A stretch of DNA of 16,243 bases from Bacteroidota bacterium (lineage in GTDB: Bacteria > Bacteroidota > Bacteroidia > NS11-12g > UBA955), in NCBI GenBank assembly GCA_009918425.1, contig RGEC01000023.1, forward strand, positions 1 through 16,243. Direction: 5' to 3'. This document shows, one piece after another, positions 1 through 8,306 of the stretch. Position 1 is the first letter of the stretch. Every line of letters starts with the position of its first letter. A program made the translations under genes and the position numbers. A model generated the notes under the pieces. The model had not been told where the DNA came from. It was given only the letters and a program-made list of their open reading frames with translations, and ran no database searches.

Positions 1-385
1 ACCGGGATTGGTCTTTCACATCGGGAAGTTCACATACAACACGCCTGCCCCAGATGCGGTAACGGCGTCGGGCTATTGCATCATAAACCTTGTCGGTAAG
101 AACTTTCGGCAATACTCCAAAAAGACACAATATAGACCAGGGAAAACCCAAATGTTTCATTACCTTGAAAGCCGCCTTGCTTTTTATAAAAACGTTAATA
201 CCCTCGAGCAATACAACAGTATCAGAATTCAGCACATCAACTGTAAGTTTCTGCCTCGCTGTTTCACCCTGAAGGGGCGTGAGAAGAAAAATTTTATTTT
301 TATCCCGCTTCACCACAAATCGCACAACCCTATGGCACAAATTGCATTGCCCGTCATAAAACAAAATGGGGGCATTCTCCGACAT
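1..385 (-). CDS. DCC-family (DUF393) thiol-disulfide oxidoreductase-like protein, partial at the 3' end
   Basis: Reading the minus strand from an ATG at 385-383 gives 128 open codons with no stop before the window edge, so the gene is cut at its C-terminus. The protein begins MSENAPILFYDGQCNLCHRV. The D11-x-x-C14-x-x-C17 motif and the preceding hydrophobic strand are the hallmark of the DCC family (DUF393), small thioredoxin-like proteins presumed to do thiol redox chemistry. The later YDAIARRRYRIWG segment (about 101-113) is also typical of the family, which is usually about 130-140 residues, so only a few residues are probably missing. The start overlaps the stop of the upstream DUF4175 gene as TGATG, which implies translational coupling. 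The substrate is unknown. The plus-strand ORF over the same bases has no recognisable motif and is a shadow. Confidence 0.88.
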   Translation of the reverse strand, partial: MSENAPILFYDGQCNLCHRVVRFVVKRDKNKIFLLTPLQGETARQKLTVDVLNSDTVVLLEGINVFIKSKAAFKVMKHLGFPWSILCLFGVLPKVLTDKVYDAIARRRYRIWGRRVVCELPDVKDQSR

Positions 386-3300
386 CACTGAATCTTCTGC
401 AGGTAAGTGTTTACCTTGTCCTTGAAATAGGGTGTGAGTTCGGCCGGGGGACGGCGCAAAGTCTCGCGCTCTGCACGTTTTTCCTGCATATACTTTTGAA
501 TAGAAGCGGGAGCCGTGGGGGTATAGTTTCCCGGTGCATTCGCCTGCCGCTGCTCATCTGTTTCCTGATTGCGGTCTGATTTTTCGTGTTCCAGCAAACG
601 CGTTTGTATCTCTTTCTGCCGTTCTATAAGTTGCTGATTAAACCGTTTGTTCACCAGCTCTTTTTCCTGCTCCTCCATCAGCTTCTCCGTTTCCTTCAAG
701 GTTTTCGCACCGGCTCCGTTTCCACCCTGCTCCATGGCCTTTCTAAGCTCGCCCAATTTTCTGCGCAGCGCCTCCTGCATCAGTGCTATTCGGGCATATT
801 CCTCATTCATTTCCTTGCCTTGCTGTCCCTCACCTGGCTTGGGCTGTCCGTTATTACCGGGTTTGCCATTTTGTCCTTTTTTCTGCAGTTCCTGCAGCAT
901 TTGCCCAAGCTGCTCCTGCCCTTTCGATAATTTATCACCCTTGTTGGGTTTACCCTGACTTTTCCCCTTACCTCCGGGATTGCTGCAACTGCCCTTTCCT
1001 TGTTTCTGATTTTGCTGAGACATTTTCTGCTGCATATTTTGCATACTTTCCAACAGCATAACCGCAAGGTTATTGAGGCCTGTCATCACAAACTGTTCGC
1101 GCACAGCTGCAGCCCGCAGATCTCGCACTTTAAGTCCTTCCAGCGCCAAATCCATGTTGCTGTTAATTCTTGCAATTTCCTTAGAAACAAATGTACTCAC
1201 CATGGGCTGTCGTTTGGCCAGGGCCCTGAGGCTGTCTTCCAGTAAAGCACACTGTTCGCGCACCACCATCTGTCTTTTATTCAGCTCCACAAACCTCGGA
1301 TTGTATTCCCTGATGGTAGAAAGCTCCGTGAATATATCTTCCTGATCAACCGATGTTTCCACAAGGTTCTCAAGCAACAACCGCAAAGTCTGATAATCTT
1401 CAGCCAACCGTTTCTGTTGCTCCTGCTCCATACTTTTCTGCATCTTTTCTGCCGCTTTTTTCATTTGACCTGCAGCGTCTTTTTGATTCTCTGAAGCCTT
1501 TTTATTTTTCCCGTTTTCCAGTTCATTGCCGGCCTGCTGCTGACTGGATTCTGCCTGCTGCTGCTCCTGTTCGCCAAGATCCAGATTCATGGGCTTTTCC
1601 AGTCCTTTATTCATCTCCAGTGCTTCTTTCAGCTCCTGTCGGATATCCTTCATTTCCTCGCTCAATTTTTGCTGCTCTTCTTTCAGTTTACCATCCTTAT
1701 CCCCTTGCTGCTGTTTGGTTTTATCCGCGAGTTTATCTTGCTTTTCTGCCAGTTTGTTTAACCTATCCAGGTTGTCATTAAGCTTTTGTTCCAGCTGAAG
1801 TTCCTTGAACTGCTCCATTAGCTGATTCAGATCGCGTGCCTGCTCTTTATTCATCTGCCTCATTTCCTGCATCTTTTCAGCAATTTTTTCCTTAGATGCT
1901 TTTTGCTCCAGCAACTTTTGAATTTCTTCCATAAGCTTCTTCATTTCCGGATTTTCCATTTGCTTCAACAGTTCATTCATCTGCTTTTTGCGCTCCATGG
2001 TTTCAGGTTTTTGTGCCTGAAATTCATCTTTTTGTTGCTGCAGTTTCTGTTGCTCTTCTTTCATCTCAGAAATCTTCTTCTCCAGTTCCTGTTGCTTCTT
2101 CAGCAAATCCTCCACCCGCTGCTGTTCTTCCCAGGCCATATTTTTACCTGTATTCAGTTTTTGCTGCAGCTCCTGAGCCTCTTTCTGCATCTGACGGCTT
2201 TGGGTAAAGGCCTGTTGCATCATCTGCTGCACTTTATCGCTGTTTTTTTCTGCATCTTCCCGCACTTCCTTCAGTGTTTGTCTGCGCAAAGGCTGCACAG
2301 CGGTTTTGGATACCTTGGGACCATGAATCCCATCGTTATCGCGGGTCTCAAAATAATATTCAACGGATTCGCCCGGCGCCATCCCCAAGGCGTCCATGTC
2401 AAGTCCATAAAGGAAATCAACCCGCTGACCGGGTGATACCTTCACAGCCGAAGTCATCCAGCCGGCGCGCAATTTCCCGGCATTATCCGACTCGGTAAAT
2501 CGGTATTTCACTGCCACACTGCTGATGGCATAATCATCTGAAGCTGCACCAACAAACCAGAAGCGACGAATGCTGCTGCTGTCATCTTTCTTTTCCACGG
2601 AAATTTCGGGAAATGCATCGGCAATGGCTGAAATTCGGTACTGCAGGGTATCCGCACCTTTGGACTTGGAATGACGTGGCAAAACCCGCAAAACCTCCTG
2701 AGCGGCACAAACCATTTTATAGGTAAACACCCCTTTCTCAGATTTAATTTGCTCGAGCCGCTGTGTTCTGATTACTTCCAGCAATTCCGCATCGCGTGCC
2801 CTGAATTTCCATGTAATGGAACTGCCCTCGGGCAACTGGAACTCGGTAGTATTGCTAAATTTCTCCGTTCCTTTTCCGGTGTAAGCGGGATAAACCACAG
2901 TAGCTTCAGCATCGGTCATAGCAGGATCGGGCAGTAGCTTAAGCAAGTAAGGCGGGGATGAAAAGCCCATGGCCTCAAAATGAAAAGGCAAATCTTCCTG
3001 TACACTGCTAATCTCATAGGTAAATTTGTTACGACCGCTTTTCAGCATCTTAATGCGCTGTCCTTTCAGCTGCAGGAAAGCTTCTTCGGGCAAGCTTCTT
3101 CCATCGAAAACAAGTTCTATGTTGTAAGCCGATCCGCGGCGGCATTCCAGATCTTTATTAATCAGCCTGAAGCTAAATGGTGCCTGTTTTTCAAAATGCT
3201 TATTGTATTGAAAAAACCGCTTGCTGCCATCCGTGATAATATGGCTTTGAAACAACAATAAAACCAGTAGCAAAACCACGGGCGGCAAGGCAAACTTCAG

Positions 3301-3753
3301 GTATTTGCGGTTGGCACCGAGGTTTATAGCACCTGTAAACGGAACCGGTTTCAGTTCTTTGGTTTTCTGATCAATGCCGGCAATCAGCAATGCGCTTTCA
3401 GGGTGCTGACGCGCCATTGATTCAAGTTGAAGTAAATTCAGCAACTTATCCTGCACTGAACCAAAATGATCACCGATAATTTTTGCCGCTTCATCATAAG
3501 AAATAACCGATCCCAACCGGTACATCCCCATGAGCGGCTTGCCTATCCAGAACCAGAGCACAGTGCCTGTAAGTGTCACGTAACTCCAAAACAACACAGT
3601 ACGTGCCCACACGGGGAAAAAAGCAAAATATTCTGAGAAGGCAATAAGCAGAAATAAACCCAGCAAAAGGGCAATCGTAAGCAACAGCCCACGTATCAGT
3701 TTATAAAGGTAATACTTACGAATAAACGCGTCCAGCCGTTTCAGAATCTCCAT
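385..3753 (-). CDS. DUF4175 family membrane protein with long periplasmic coiled coil
   Basis: This is a very large protein (1122 residues from this start, 1124 from the ATG six bases upstream). It has two N-terminal hydrophobic segments (about 19-41 and 50-72) and a third at about 152-169, followed by a long soluble part that should lie in the periplasm. Residues about 180-485 look like beta-rich Ig-like domains. About 488-840 is a Gln/Lys/Glu/Met-rich coiled coil, and about 920-1000 is a Gly/Lys/Gln/Asn-rich linker. This architecture matches the Bacteroidota family DUF4175, whose function is not established. The second ATG (3753-3751) is preferred because a GAGGA Shine-Dalgarno sequence (3764-3760) sits six bases before it but directly abuts the first ATG (3759-3757). 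The gene lies 41 bases after trmH (47 from the preferred start) and overlaps the DCC gene, so the three are probably cotranscribed. The family call rests on architecture and recognition, not a search. Confidence 0.85.
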   Translation of the reverse strand: MEILKRLDAFIRKYYLYKLIRGLLLTIALLLGLFLLIAFSEYFAFFPVWARTVLFWSYVTLTGTVLWFWIGKPLMGMYRLGSVISYDEAAKIIGDHFGSVQDKLLNLLQLESMARQHPESALLIAGIDQKTKELKPVPFTGAINLGANRKYLKFALPPVVLLLVLLLFQSHIITDGSKRFFQYNKHFEKQAPFSFRLINKDLECRRGSAYNIELVFDGRSLPEEAFLQLKGQRIKMLKSGRNKFTYEISSVQEDLPFHFEAMGFSSPPYLLKLLPDPAMTDAEATVVYPAYTGKGTEKFSNTTEFQLPEGSSITWKFRARDAELLEVIRTQRLEQIKSEKGVFTYKMVCAAQEVLRVLPRHSKSKGADTLQYRISAIADAFPEISVEKKDDSSSIRRFWFVGAASDDYAISSVAVKYRFTESDNAGKLRAGWMTSAVKVSPGQRVDFLYGLDMDALGMAPGESVEYYFETRDNDGIHGPKVSKTAVQPLRRQTLKEVREDAEKNSDKVQQMMQQAFTQSRQMQKEAQELQQKLNTGKNMAWEEQQRVEDLLKKQQELEKKISEMKEEQQKLQQQKDEFQAQKPETMERKKQMNELLKQMENPEMKKLMEEIQKLLEQKASKEKIAEKMQEMRQMNKEQARDLNQLMEQFKELQLEQKLNDNLDRLNKLAEKQDKLADKTKQQQGDKDGKLKEEQQKLSEEMKDIRQELKEALEMNKGLEKPMNLDLGEQEQQQAESSQQQAGNELENGKNKKASENQKDAAGQMKKAAEKMQKSMEQEQQKRLAEDYQTLRLLLENLVETSVDQEDIFTELSTIREYNPRFVELNKRQMVVREQCALLEDSLRALAKRQPMVSTFVSKEIARINSNMDLALEGLKVRDLRAAAVREQFVMTGLNNLAVMLLESMQNMQQKMSQQNQKQGKGSCSNPGGKGKSQGKPNKGDKLSKGQEQLGQMLQELQKKGQNGKPGNNGQPKPGEGQQGKEMNEEYARIALMQEALRRKLGELRKAMEQGGNGAGAKTLKETEKLMEEQEKELVNKRFNQQLIERQKEIQTRLLEHEKSDRNQETDEQRQANAPGNYTPTAPASIQKYMQEKRAERETLRRPPAELTPYFKDKVNTYLQKIQ

Positions 3754-3759
3754 GGCCAT

Positions 3760-3764
3760 TCCTC
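3760..3764 (-). promoter_or_regulatory. Shine-Dalgarno sequence of the DUF4175 gene
   Basis: The minus strand reads GAGGA here. Spacing is zero bases to the first in-frame ATG (3759) and six bases to the second (3753), so the site favours the second. Clear Shine-Dalgarno sequences are uncommon in Bacteroidota, so the site is informative but not conclusive. Confidence 0.5.
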
Positions 3765-3800
3765 ACAAATATAACAAATTTCACACCGAATATGTTGTAT

Positions 3801-4535
3801 TCAGATCAATTTTATTTGGCCAAACAATGAATGCATAACAATCCCTGCAGCCACACCGGCATTCAGACTTTCGGTTTTGCCTGCACCCGATATGCTGATA
3901 CGTTTACTTACCACATTTGACGCATTGCTCCGAATACCATGTGCCTCACTTCCAATCATCAGCACCAGCGGAAATGCAGGAATTACACTTCCCACATCTT
4001 CACCATCCATAAAGCAACCCAGCACATTTTTGTTTTTTAACAAAACAGACAAATCGCCATACACCCATTTCATCCGTGTGAAAGAACCCATGGTCGCCGA
4101 AATACATTTGCTGTTGAATACATCCGTGCAATCTTTTGAAAGCAATACCTGCCTAAAACCGAACCAGTCTGCCGTGCGTAAAATCGTTCCCAGATTGCCC
4201 GGATCTGAAATTCCATCCAGTGCCAGCACAACGGGCTGACCAAAATCAATTTCCTCTGCATTCCATTTTTTTAGTTCCACGATGGCACAAAGACCCGGAG
4301 GCGTTTCCATCTGGCTGATTTTGGCATAATCCTGACGGCTGATGATTTCAGGAGTAAAAGGCAGTTGCAACCCCTCAATCCCCTGTAAAGTGGCCAATAT
4401 TCTGACTATCTTCCAGTCGCTGTGGAATACTTCAAGCACATTCTTGCGGCCCTCCACTATGAATTGGCCATATTTTTGCCTGTACTTCGGCATTCGCAGT
4501 GCCGAATATTGTTTTATATCCGCAGTTGATGGCAT
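3801..4535 (-). CDS. TrmH/SpoU family RNA 2'-O-ribose methyltransferase
   Basis: The 244-residue protein is a SPOUT-class S-adenosylmethionine-dependent RNA methyltransferase expected to methylate ribose 2'-OH in rRNA or tRNA in the cytoplasm. The N-terminal part (about 1-90) resembles the SpoU substrate-binding domain, including KYRQKYGQFIVEG at 17-29. The catalytic SpoU domain shows all three motifs: NLGTILR at 114-120 with the conserved Asn and Arg, IGSEAHGI at 194-201, and SLNAGVAAGI at 223-232. Length is normal for the family. The ATG at 4535 is preferred because the family-typical IKQYSALRMPKYR segment starts directly after it. The exact target nucleotide (RlmB-like, TrmH-like or other) cannot be read from the sequence. 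It heads the minus-strand set with DUF4175 and overlaps the divergent tamL-like start by seven bases. Confidence 0.93.
   Translation of the reverse strand: MPSTADIKQYSALRMPKYRQKYGQFIVEGRKNVLEVFHSDWKIVRILATLQGIEGLQLPFTPEIISRQDYAKISQMETPPGLCAIVELKKWNAEEIDFGQPVVLALDGISDPGNLGTILRTADWFGFRQVLLSKDCTDVFNSKCISATMGSFTRMKWVYGDLSVLLKNKNVLGCFMDGEDVGSVIPAFPLVLMIGSEAHGIRSNASNVVSKRISISGAGKTESLNAGVAAGIVMHSLFGQIKLI
4471..4478 (+). promoter_or_regulatory. Possible -7 promoter box for the tamL-like gene
   Basis: TATTTTTG fits the Bacteroidota -7 consensus TAnnTTTG exactly and lies 50 bases upstream of the tamL-like ATG, inside the trmH coding region. A TTG at 4444-4446 is the nearest -33 candidate, with a spacing somewhat longer than usual. 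A chance match cannot be excluded in AT-rich sequence. Confidence 0.3.
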
Positions 4536-6916
4536 TTTCCGGTAGCAAATATGCTGAACATACAGGAAAAATCATTCCGATTTTTTTACTGATTCTCTGG
4601 ATAACGCAAAGCTGTGGCGTAAAAAAGGGTATTCCCAAAGGACAATACTTGCTGAAAAAAAATGAAATCACCATCAGCAGGGAAAAGAGAACAGATAGAG
4701 AAAATAAAATTAAAGCCTCAGATCTTACCGCCCAGATATTGCACCGAGGTAATAAAAGGGTACTTTTTAACAGAATACCAATTTACCTGTGGATGTATTC
4801 GCTGGGGACCTCATGGAAAAACGAAGAAGCCAATACGAAACAGACCTGGAGAAGACGGTTTCGCGAAGATTTTGGCGAACCACCCATGCTACTGGATACA
4901 GGCCTTACCAAGCTGTCAGCCGATAATATCAGCAATTATCTGCAGAATATGGGTTATTTCGATGCCTCAGTGGAATGCAGTATCAAGAGGACCCGGCGCA
5001 AAGCCATTGTCAATTATAAAGTAAGCTTAGGAAAACCCTACCGCATCAATTCCTTCTTCCGCGAGCCCGCCGACACAGCCCTAAAGCCATTGCTGGACAG
5101 CATAACCCTAACTTCTGAATTTTTCAGACTATGGTGGCCTGCGGATCTAAATAAACTGAACTCATCACGCGAATACATAGCCTCGGCTATGCGTAACCAC
5201 GGATACTATACCATTAACCAAGATTATTTTTATTTCGAACTGGACACCCTGGCCGGCAAGAAAGAAGCTGCGGTTTACCTAAAAATGGACTTACCCAGAA
5301 ATGGCAAACCTTTCAGGCAATATAAATTTGGCCGCCCGACTCTAAAAATAGAAAGCAGTGCCATATTTCTTGCAAACAACTTTCCGGATTCTGTTTGGGT
5401 TAACGGTAAATTGCTGATAATGGGGCACTATCCATTTAAAGCCCAAACCATGGCAACCCTGATTGGCATCGACAGTGGAATGCGATACTCGCAAAAAGCG
5501 GGCGAAGACACCTACAAATCACTGTCAGAAAGCGGCTTGTTTTCGTATGTAGATATCCGATATGAAATTGACACCAATCAACTGACCATTTCACCGCAAA
5601 TTATGGCTAAGGCATTTCAGCGGATGTATGTTTCATTTGAGCCCCAAGGACTCTATTCGCCGCAAGGAACTTCAGGAACCAACTTTCAGACTCAGAGTCA
5701 ACGTAGTTTTGGTCTGGCAGGCATACTTGCCTTCAACAACCGCAACACTTTTCACCACGGAGAGAGTTTTCGCCTGTCATCCATCACCTCATATGAAGCC
5801 ATCATTCGCCGAGACCAGACATCGAATTTATTATATGGTTTGCAGCAAGGCTTCAACGCTTCGCTTTCACTGCCCCACTTTACCCTGCTGAATGGTATTG
5901 ATAAACTAACCAAAACCCAGCGAAGGAACACCGTTTTGTCGCTTTCCTATCAGTTTGAGAACAACGTAAATTTCAGGCGCAGCAGCCTGCCCGCCAGTAT
6001 TACTTTTCAGTTTCTCCGATCTCGCCTGAGCTGGTATTACACCCCACTGGAAATCAGCTTTAACCGAAACCGCCTGGATCCTTCATTCCTTCCACGCCTG
6101 CCGGCACTTGACCAGGATTTTGTGAGAAGGGTTTTTACCGACCAGTTTATTTCCGCCGCCAAGCTTGGTTTAATCTATGCCAACAACCGCACAAAACCCG
6201 GAGAAACCTATCTGTTTACGCGTGCCGGCCTGGAAACCAGCGGTAACCTACACCGTCTGTTGCGCAGCATGAGCAAAGGTTTTCGCGCCGACAGCAGTTA
6301 CCCGTTTCTGGGGGTAAGGTATTTTCAGTATGCAAAAATGGAAGGCGAAGTCCGGTTGAGACAAACCCTGGATGAACTCAATACCATTGCCTTCAGGGCA
6401 AATGCAGGTCTTGTTTTGCCGTATGGCAACAGCAAAGATGTTCCATATGACAAGCGCTATTTCATAGGCGGAAGCAACAGCCTCAGGGCCTGGAGACCCC
6501 GCAGGCTAGGTCCCGGAACAACCCCCGACACCAGCCTTACACTCATTGACCGGTCAGGAGAATTTCTCTTCGAAACCAATTTTGAATACCGTTTCACCAT
6601 AATTCCAAAATTCCTCGAAAGCGCCCTGTTTTTTGATATGGGAAATATCTGGAACCTCAAAAGAGCCGGACAGACCCAAAAAACCGGCACGCTAAATCCC
6701 GCTACCTGGGGCCAGGAACTGGCTATGAATGCCGGGATAGGCTTCCGTTTTGATTTCAAGTTTTTCCTTTTCCGTTTAGACTGGGGATTGCCTGTGAGAG
6801 ACCCCGGTAAACCCTTGGGAAATCGCTGGCTTTTAAACAAAGAAAACTTCCTTGGATTTAATAATTATTTACTTAAGGAAACCGCACTGGCAATAGGCAT
6901 TGGATATCCTTTTTAA
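4529..6916 (+). CDS. tamL: TamL-like outer membrane lipoprotein of the Omp85/BamA family
   Basis: The 795-residue protein belongs to the Omp85 superfamily, which inserts or assembles beta-barrel proteins in the outer membrane. A hydrophobic segment ends in ITQSC, so Cys29 is a likely lipidation site. The following KKGIPKGQYLLKKNEI is typical of the Bacteroidota lipidated variant TamL. POTRA-like modules are visible around 120-175, 178-255 and 285-355 (for example NMGYFDASVE and SGLFSYVDIRYE). The barrel follows from about 370, with the Omp85 signature GGSNSLRAW at 647-655 and a terminal aromatic residue (GYPF at the end). The frame extends to a GTG at 4499, but the first ATG at 4529 gives a normal signal peptide and is preferred. 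The two genes that follow also encode envelope proteins. Omp85 membership is secure; TamL rather than another BamA paralogue is a strong inference. Confidence 0.9.
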   Translation: MAFSGSKYAEHTGKIIPIFLLILWITQSCGVKKGIPKGQYLLKKNEITISREKRTDRENKIKASDLTAQILHRGNKRVLFNRIPIYLWMYSLGTSWKNEEANTKQTWRRRFREDFGEPPMLLDTGLTKLSADNISNYLQNMGYFDASVECSIKRTRRKAIVNYKVSLGKPYRINSFFREPADTALKPLLDSITLTSEFFRLWWPADLNKLNSSREYIASAMRNHGYYTINQDYFYFELDTLAGKKEAAVYLKMDLPRNGKPFRQYKFGRPTLKIESSAIFLANNFPDSVWVNGKLLIMGHYPFKAQTMATLIGIDSGMRYSQKAGEDTYKSLSESGLFSYVDIRYEIDTNQLTISPQIMAKAFQRMYVSFEPQGLYSPQGTSGTNFQTQSQRSFGLAGILAFNNRNTFHHGESFRLSSITSYEAIIRRDQTSNLLYGLQQGFNASLSLPHFTLLNGIDKLTKTQRRNTVLSLSYQFENNVNFRRSSLPASITFQFLRSRLSWYYTPLEISFNRNRLDPSFLPRLPALDQDFVRRVFTDQFISAAKLGLIYANNRTKPGETYLFTRAGLETSGNLHRLLRSMSKGFRADSSYPFLGVRYFQYAKMEGEVRLRQTLDELNTIAFRANAGLVLPYGNSKDVPYDKRYFIGGSNSLRAWRPRRLGPGTTPDTSLTLIDRSGEFLFETNFEYRFTIIPKFLESALFFDMGNIWNLKRAGQTQKTGTLNPATWGQELAMNAGIGFRFDFKFFLFRLDWGLPVRDPGKPLGNRWLLNKENFLGFNNYLLKETALAIGIGYPF

Positions 6917-6936
6917 TTGATTTTATCCCATAATTT

Positions 6937-6944
6937 TATTTTCG
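6937..6944 (+). promoter_or_regulatory. Possible promoter of the M48/NlpC pair
   Basis: TATTTTCG matches TAnnTTTG at all but one position, and a TTG at 6917-6919 lies 17 bases upstream as a -33 candidate. A start point near 6949 would give a short leader carrying the AAGGA Shine-Dalgarno at 6959-6963. An overlapping near match, TAATTTTA, starts at 6931. The pair could equally be read through from the tamL-like gene, since no terminator separates them. Confidence 0.3.
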
Positions 6945-6972
6945 GAACAGTTTTTGTTAAGGAAGTAATCCC

Positions 6973-7779
6973 ATGGGAACATTTGTTAAATTTTCCATCT
7001 TTACCGCGCTTGCCGTTTCTCTCATCGGCGTATTTCAGGCCTGCCGAGATAAGGATGGATCTATCAATATATTTACCATACAGGATGACAAAGATCTTGG
7101 ACTGCAGGTTGTGCAGGAACTGGAAAACGACCCGAACATACAAGTTCTGGATTCGGCTACCTATCCTGCAGCATACAAATATCTGTACAATCTTAGGGAT
7201 AGCATTCTTGTGCACAACGAATTGAATTATGAGGCGGAATTTCCGTGGAGAATACGAATAATCAAAGATGACACTACGCTAAACGCATTCTGCGCGCCCG
7301 GCGGTTATATTTACTTTTATACAGCATTGATTAAATACCTGGAGAGCGAAGATCAGCTTGCAGGTGTTATGGGACACGAAATGGCACATGCCGATATGAG
7401 ACACAGCACTGATGCACTCACCCGCCAGTATGGCCTGGGTGTTTTGTTTGATATAGTATTTGGCAAAAACAAAGGACAGCTGGTGCGCGTTGCAGCTCAG
7501 ATTAAAATGCTGCAATACAGCCGCGAAAATGAATCTCAGTCCGACATGTATTCCGTTACATGGCTTTACCCCACAGCTTACAATGCCAAAGGCGCTGCAG
7601 GCTTTTTTCAGAAACTTATAGACCAGGGTCAAAGCGGCGGTGCGCCTCAGTGGCTTAGCACACACCCAAACCCTGACAACCGTGTTCAGGCAATTACTGA
7701 TAAATGGCAGGCACTTGGGGGCAAGGTTGGACAAACATTCACACAGCGCTACAACGCTTTTAAGACATCGCTGCCATGA
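6973..7779 (+). CDS. M48 family metalloprotease, predicted lipoprotein
   Basis: The 268-residue protein is a zinc metallopeptidase of the M48 family (compare BepA/LoiP and YfgC-like quality-control proteases). The zinc site is HEMAH at 135-139, with the third ligand probably Glu187 in ENESQSD (185-191). NAFCAPGGYIYFYTALI (104-120) and STHPNPDNR (229-237) are further family signatures. A signal peptide ends in VFQAC, so Cys24 is a likely lipidation site, placing the enzyme at the periplasmic face of a membrane. The start is supported by AAGGA at 6959-6963, nine bases before the ATG. The gene follows the tamL-like gene by 56 bases, consistent with a role in outer-membrane protein quality control, though that is inferred. 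Its stop overlaps the next gene's start as ATGA. Confidence 0.93.
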   Translation: MGTFVKFSIFTALAVSLIGVFQACRDKDGSINIFTIQDDKDLGLQVVQELENDPNIQVLDSATYPAAYKYLYNLRDSILVHNELNYEAEFPWRIRIIKDDTTLNAFCAPGGYIYFYTALIKYLESEDQLAGVMGHEMAHADMRHSTDALTRQYGLGVLFDIVFGKNKGQLVRVAAQIKMLQYSRENESQSDMYSVTWLYPTAYNAKGAAGFFQKLIDQGQSGGAPQWLSTHPNPDNRVQAITDKWQALGGKVGQTFTQRYNAFKTSLP

Positions 7780-8306
7780 GAAAATCATTACTCATCTTTT
7801 TCGCAGCTATGCTTTGCAGCGGAATCTGGGGAAGACAACCGGCAGATACTTTAAGAACAGCTGACAATGATTCACAGGGACTGATTATTCCTGATACAGG
7901 CGCAACCCACATTGTGGAAATCAACCGACTGCTTCAATTCGCTGATAAACATGTTGGAACACCCTACCGCTATGGGGGTAAAAAACCCGGTGGTTTTGAC
8001 TGCAGCGGCTTTGTTATGTACTGCTTTAGCCAGTCACAAGGCATCAACCTTAGTCCAAGTGCTACCCAGTACTTTCAGCACGGCATAAAAGTACATCCCG
8101 GTTCTGCCCGCCCCGGAGATATTATTTGTTTCACCGGATCCAACAGCCGTAACAAAAGCATTGGTCATGTGGGTATAATCACTGAGGTTACACCAACCAA
8201 TATTTATTTTATTCATGCTTCCACAAGAAGGGGAATAACCTATGATGTGCTAAGCTCATCTTACTACAAACCCCGCTTTCTTCAGATCCGCAGGGTCATT
8301 CAGTAA
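7776..8306 (+). CDS. NlpC/P60 family (C40) cell-wall peptidase
   Basis: This 176-residue secreted protein is an NlpC/P60 cysteine peptidase, expected to cut peptide stems of peptidoglycan in the periplasm. The catalytic Cys76 lies in GGFDCSGFV (72-80), His131 in GHVGII (130-135), and His147 in FIHAST (145-150) is a plausible third polar residue. The substrate-entry region GTPYRYGG (61-68) is also typical. A Sec signal peptide covers about residues 1-20. Its only Cys is preceded by AML, a poor lipobox, so a lipoprotein is unlikely. The domain fills the mature protein with no SH3 or LysM partner seen, making this a compact single-domain member. The ATGA overlap with the M48 gene implies coupled translation. 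Specificity (for example D-Glu-DAP endopeptidase) is inferred from the family only. Confidence 0.94.
   Translation: MRKSLLIFFAAMLCSGIWGRQPADTLRTADNDSQGLIIPDTGATHIVEINRLLQFADKHVGTPYRYGGKKPGGFDCSGFVMYCFSQSQGINLSPSATQYFQHGIKVHPGSARPGDIICFTGSNSRNKSIGHVGIITEVTPTNIYFIHASTRRGITYDVLSSSYYKPRFLQIRRVIQ

Noticed and set aside
8..391. Plus-strand open frame of 127 codons at the left edge
   Set aside because: It lies antisense to the DCC-family gene, which has a clear motif. The plus-strand product has no recognisable feature.
1903..2436. Leu/Phe/His-rich plus-strand open frame of 177 codons
   Set aside because: It is the reverse complement of the Gln/Lys/Glu-rich DUF4175 coiled coil. The skewed composition explains both the lack of stops and the hydrophobic product.
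3766..3773. Exact TAnnTTTG box (minus strand TATATTTG) before the DUF4175 gene as an internal promoter
   Set aside because: Transcription would begin in or after the GAGGA Shine-Dalgarno at 3764-3760, and no -33 element is seen. A chance match in AT-rich sequence is more likely.
4499..4528. GTG start for the tamL-like gene at 4499
   Set aside because: It would lengthen the pre-signal region by ten residues and deepen the overlap with trmH. The ATG at 4529 gives a more normal lipoprotein signal peptide.
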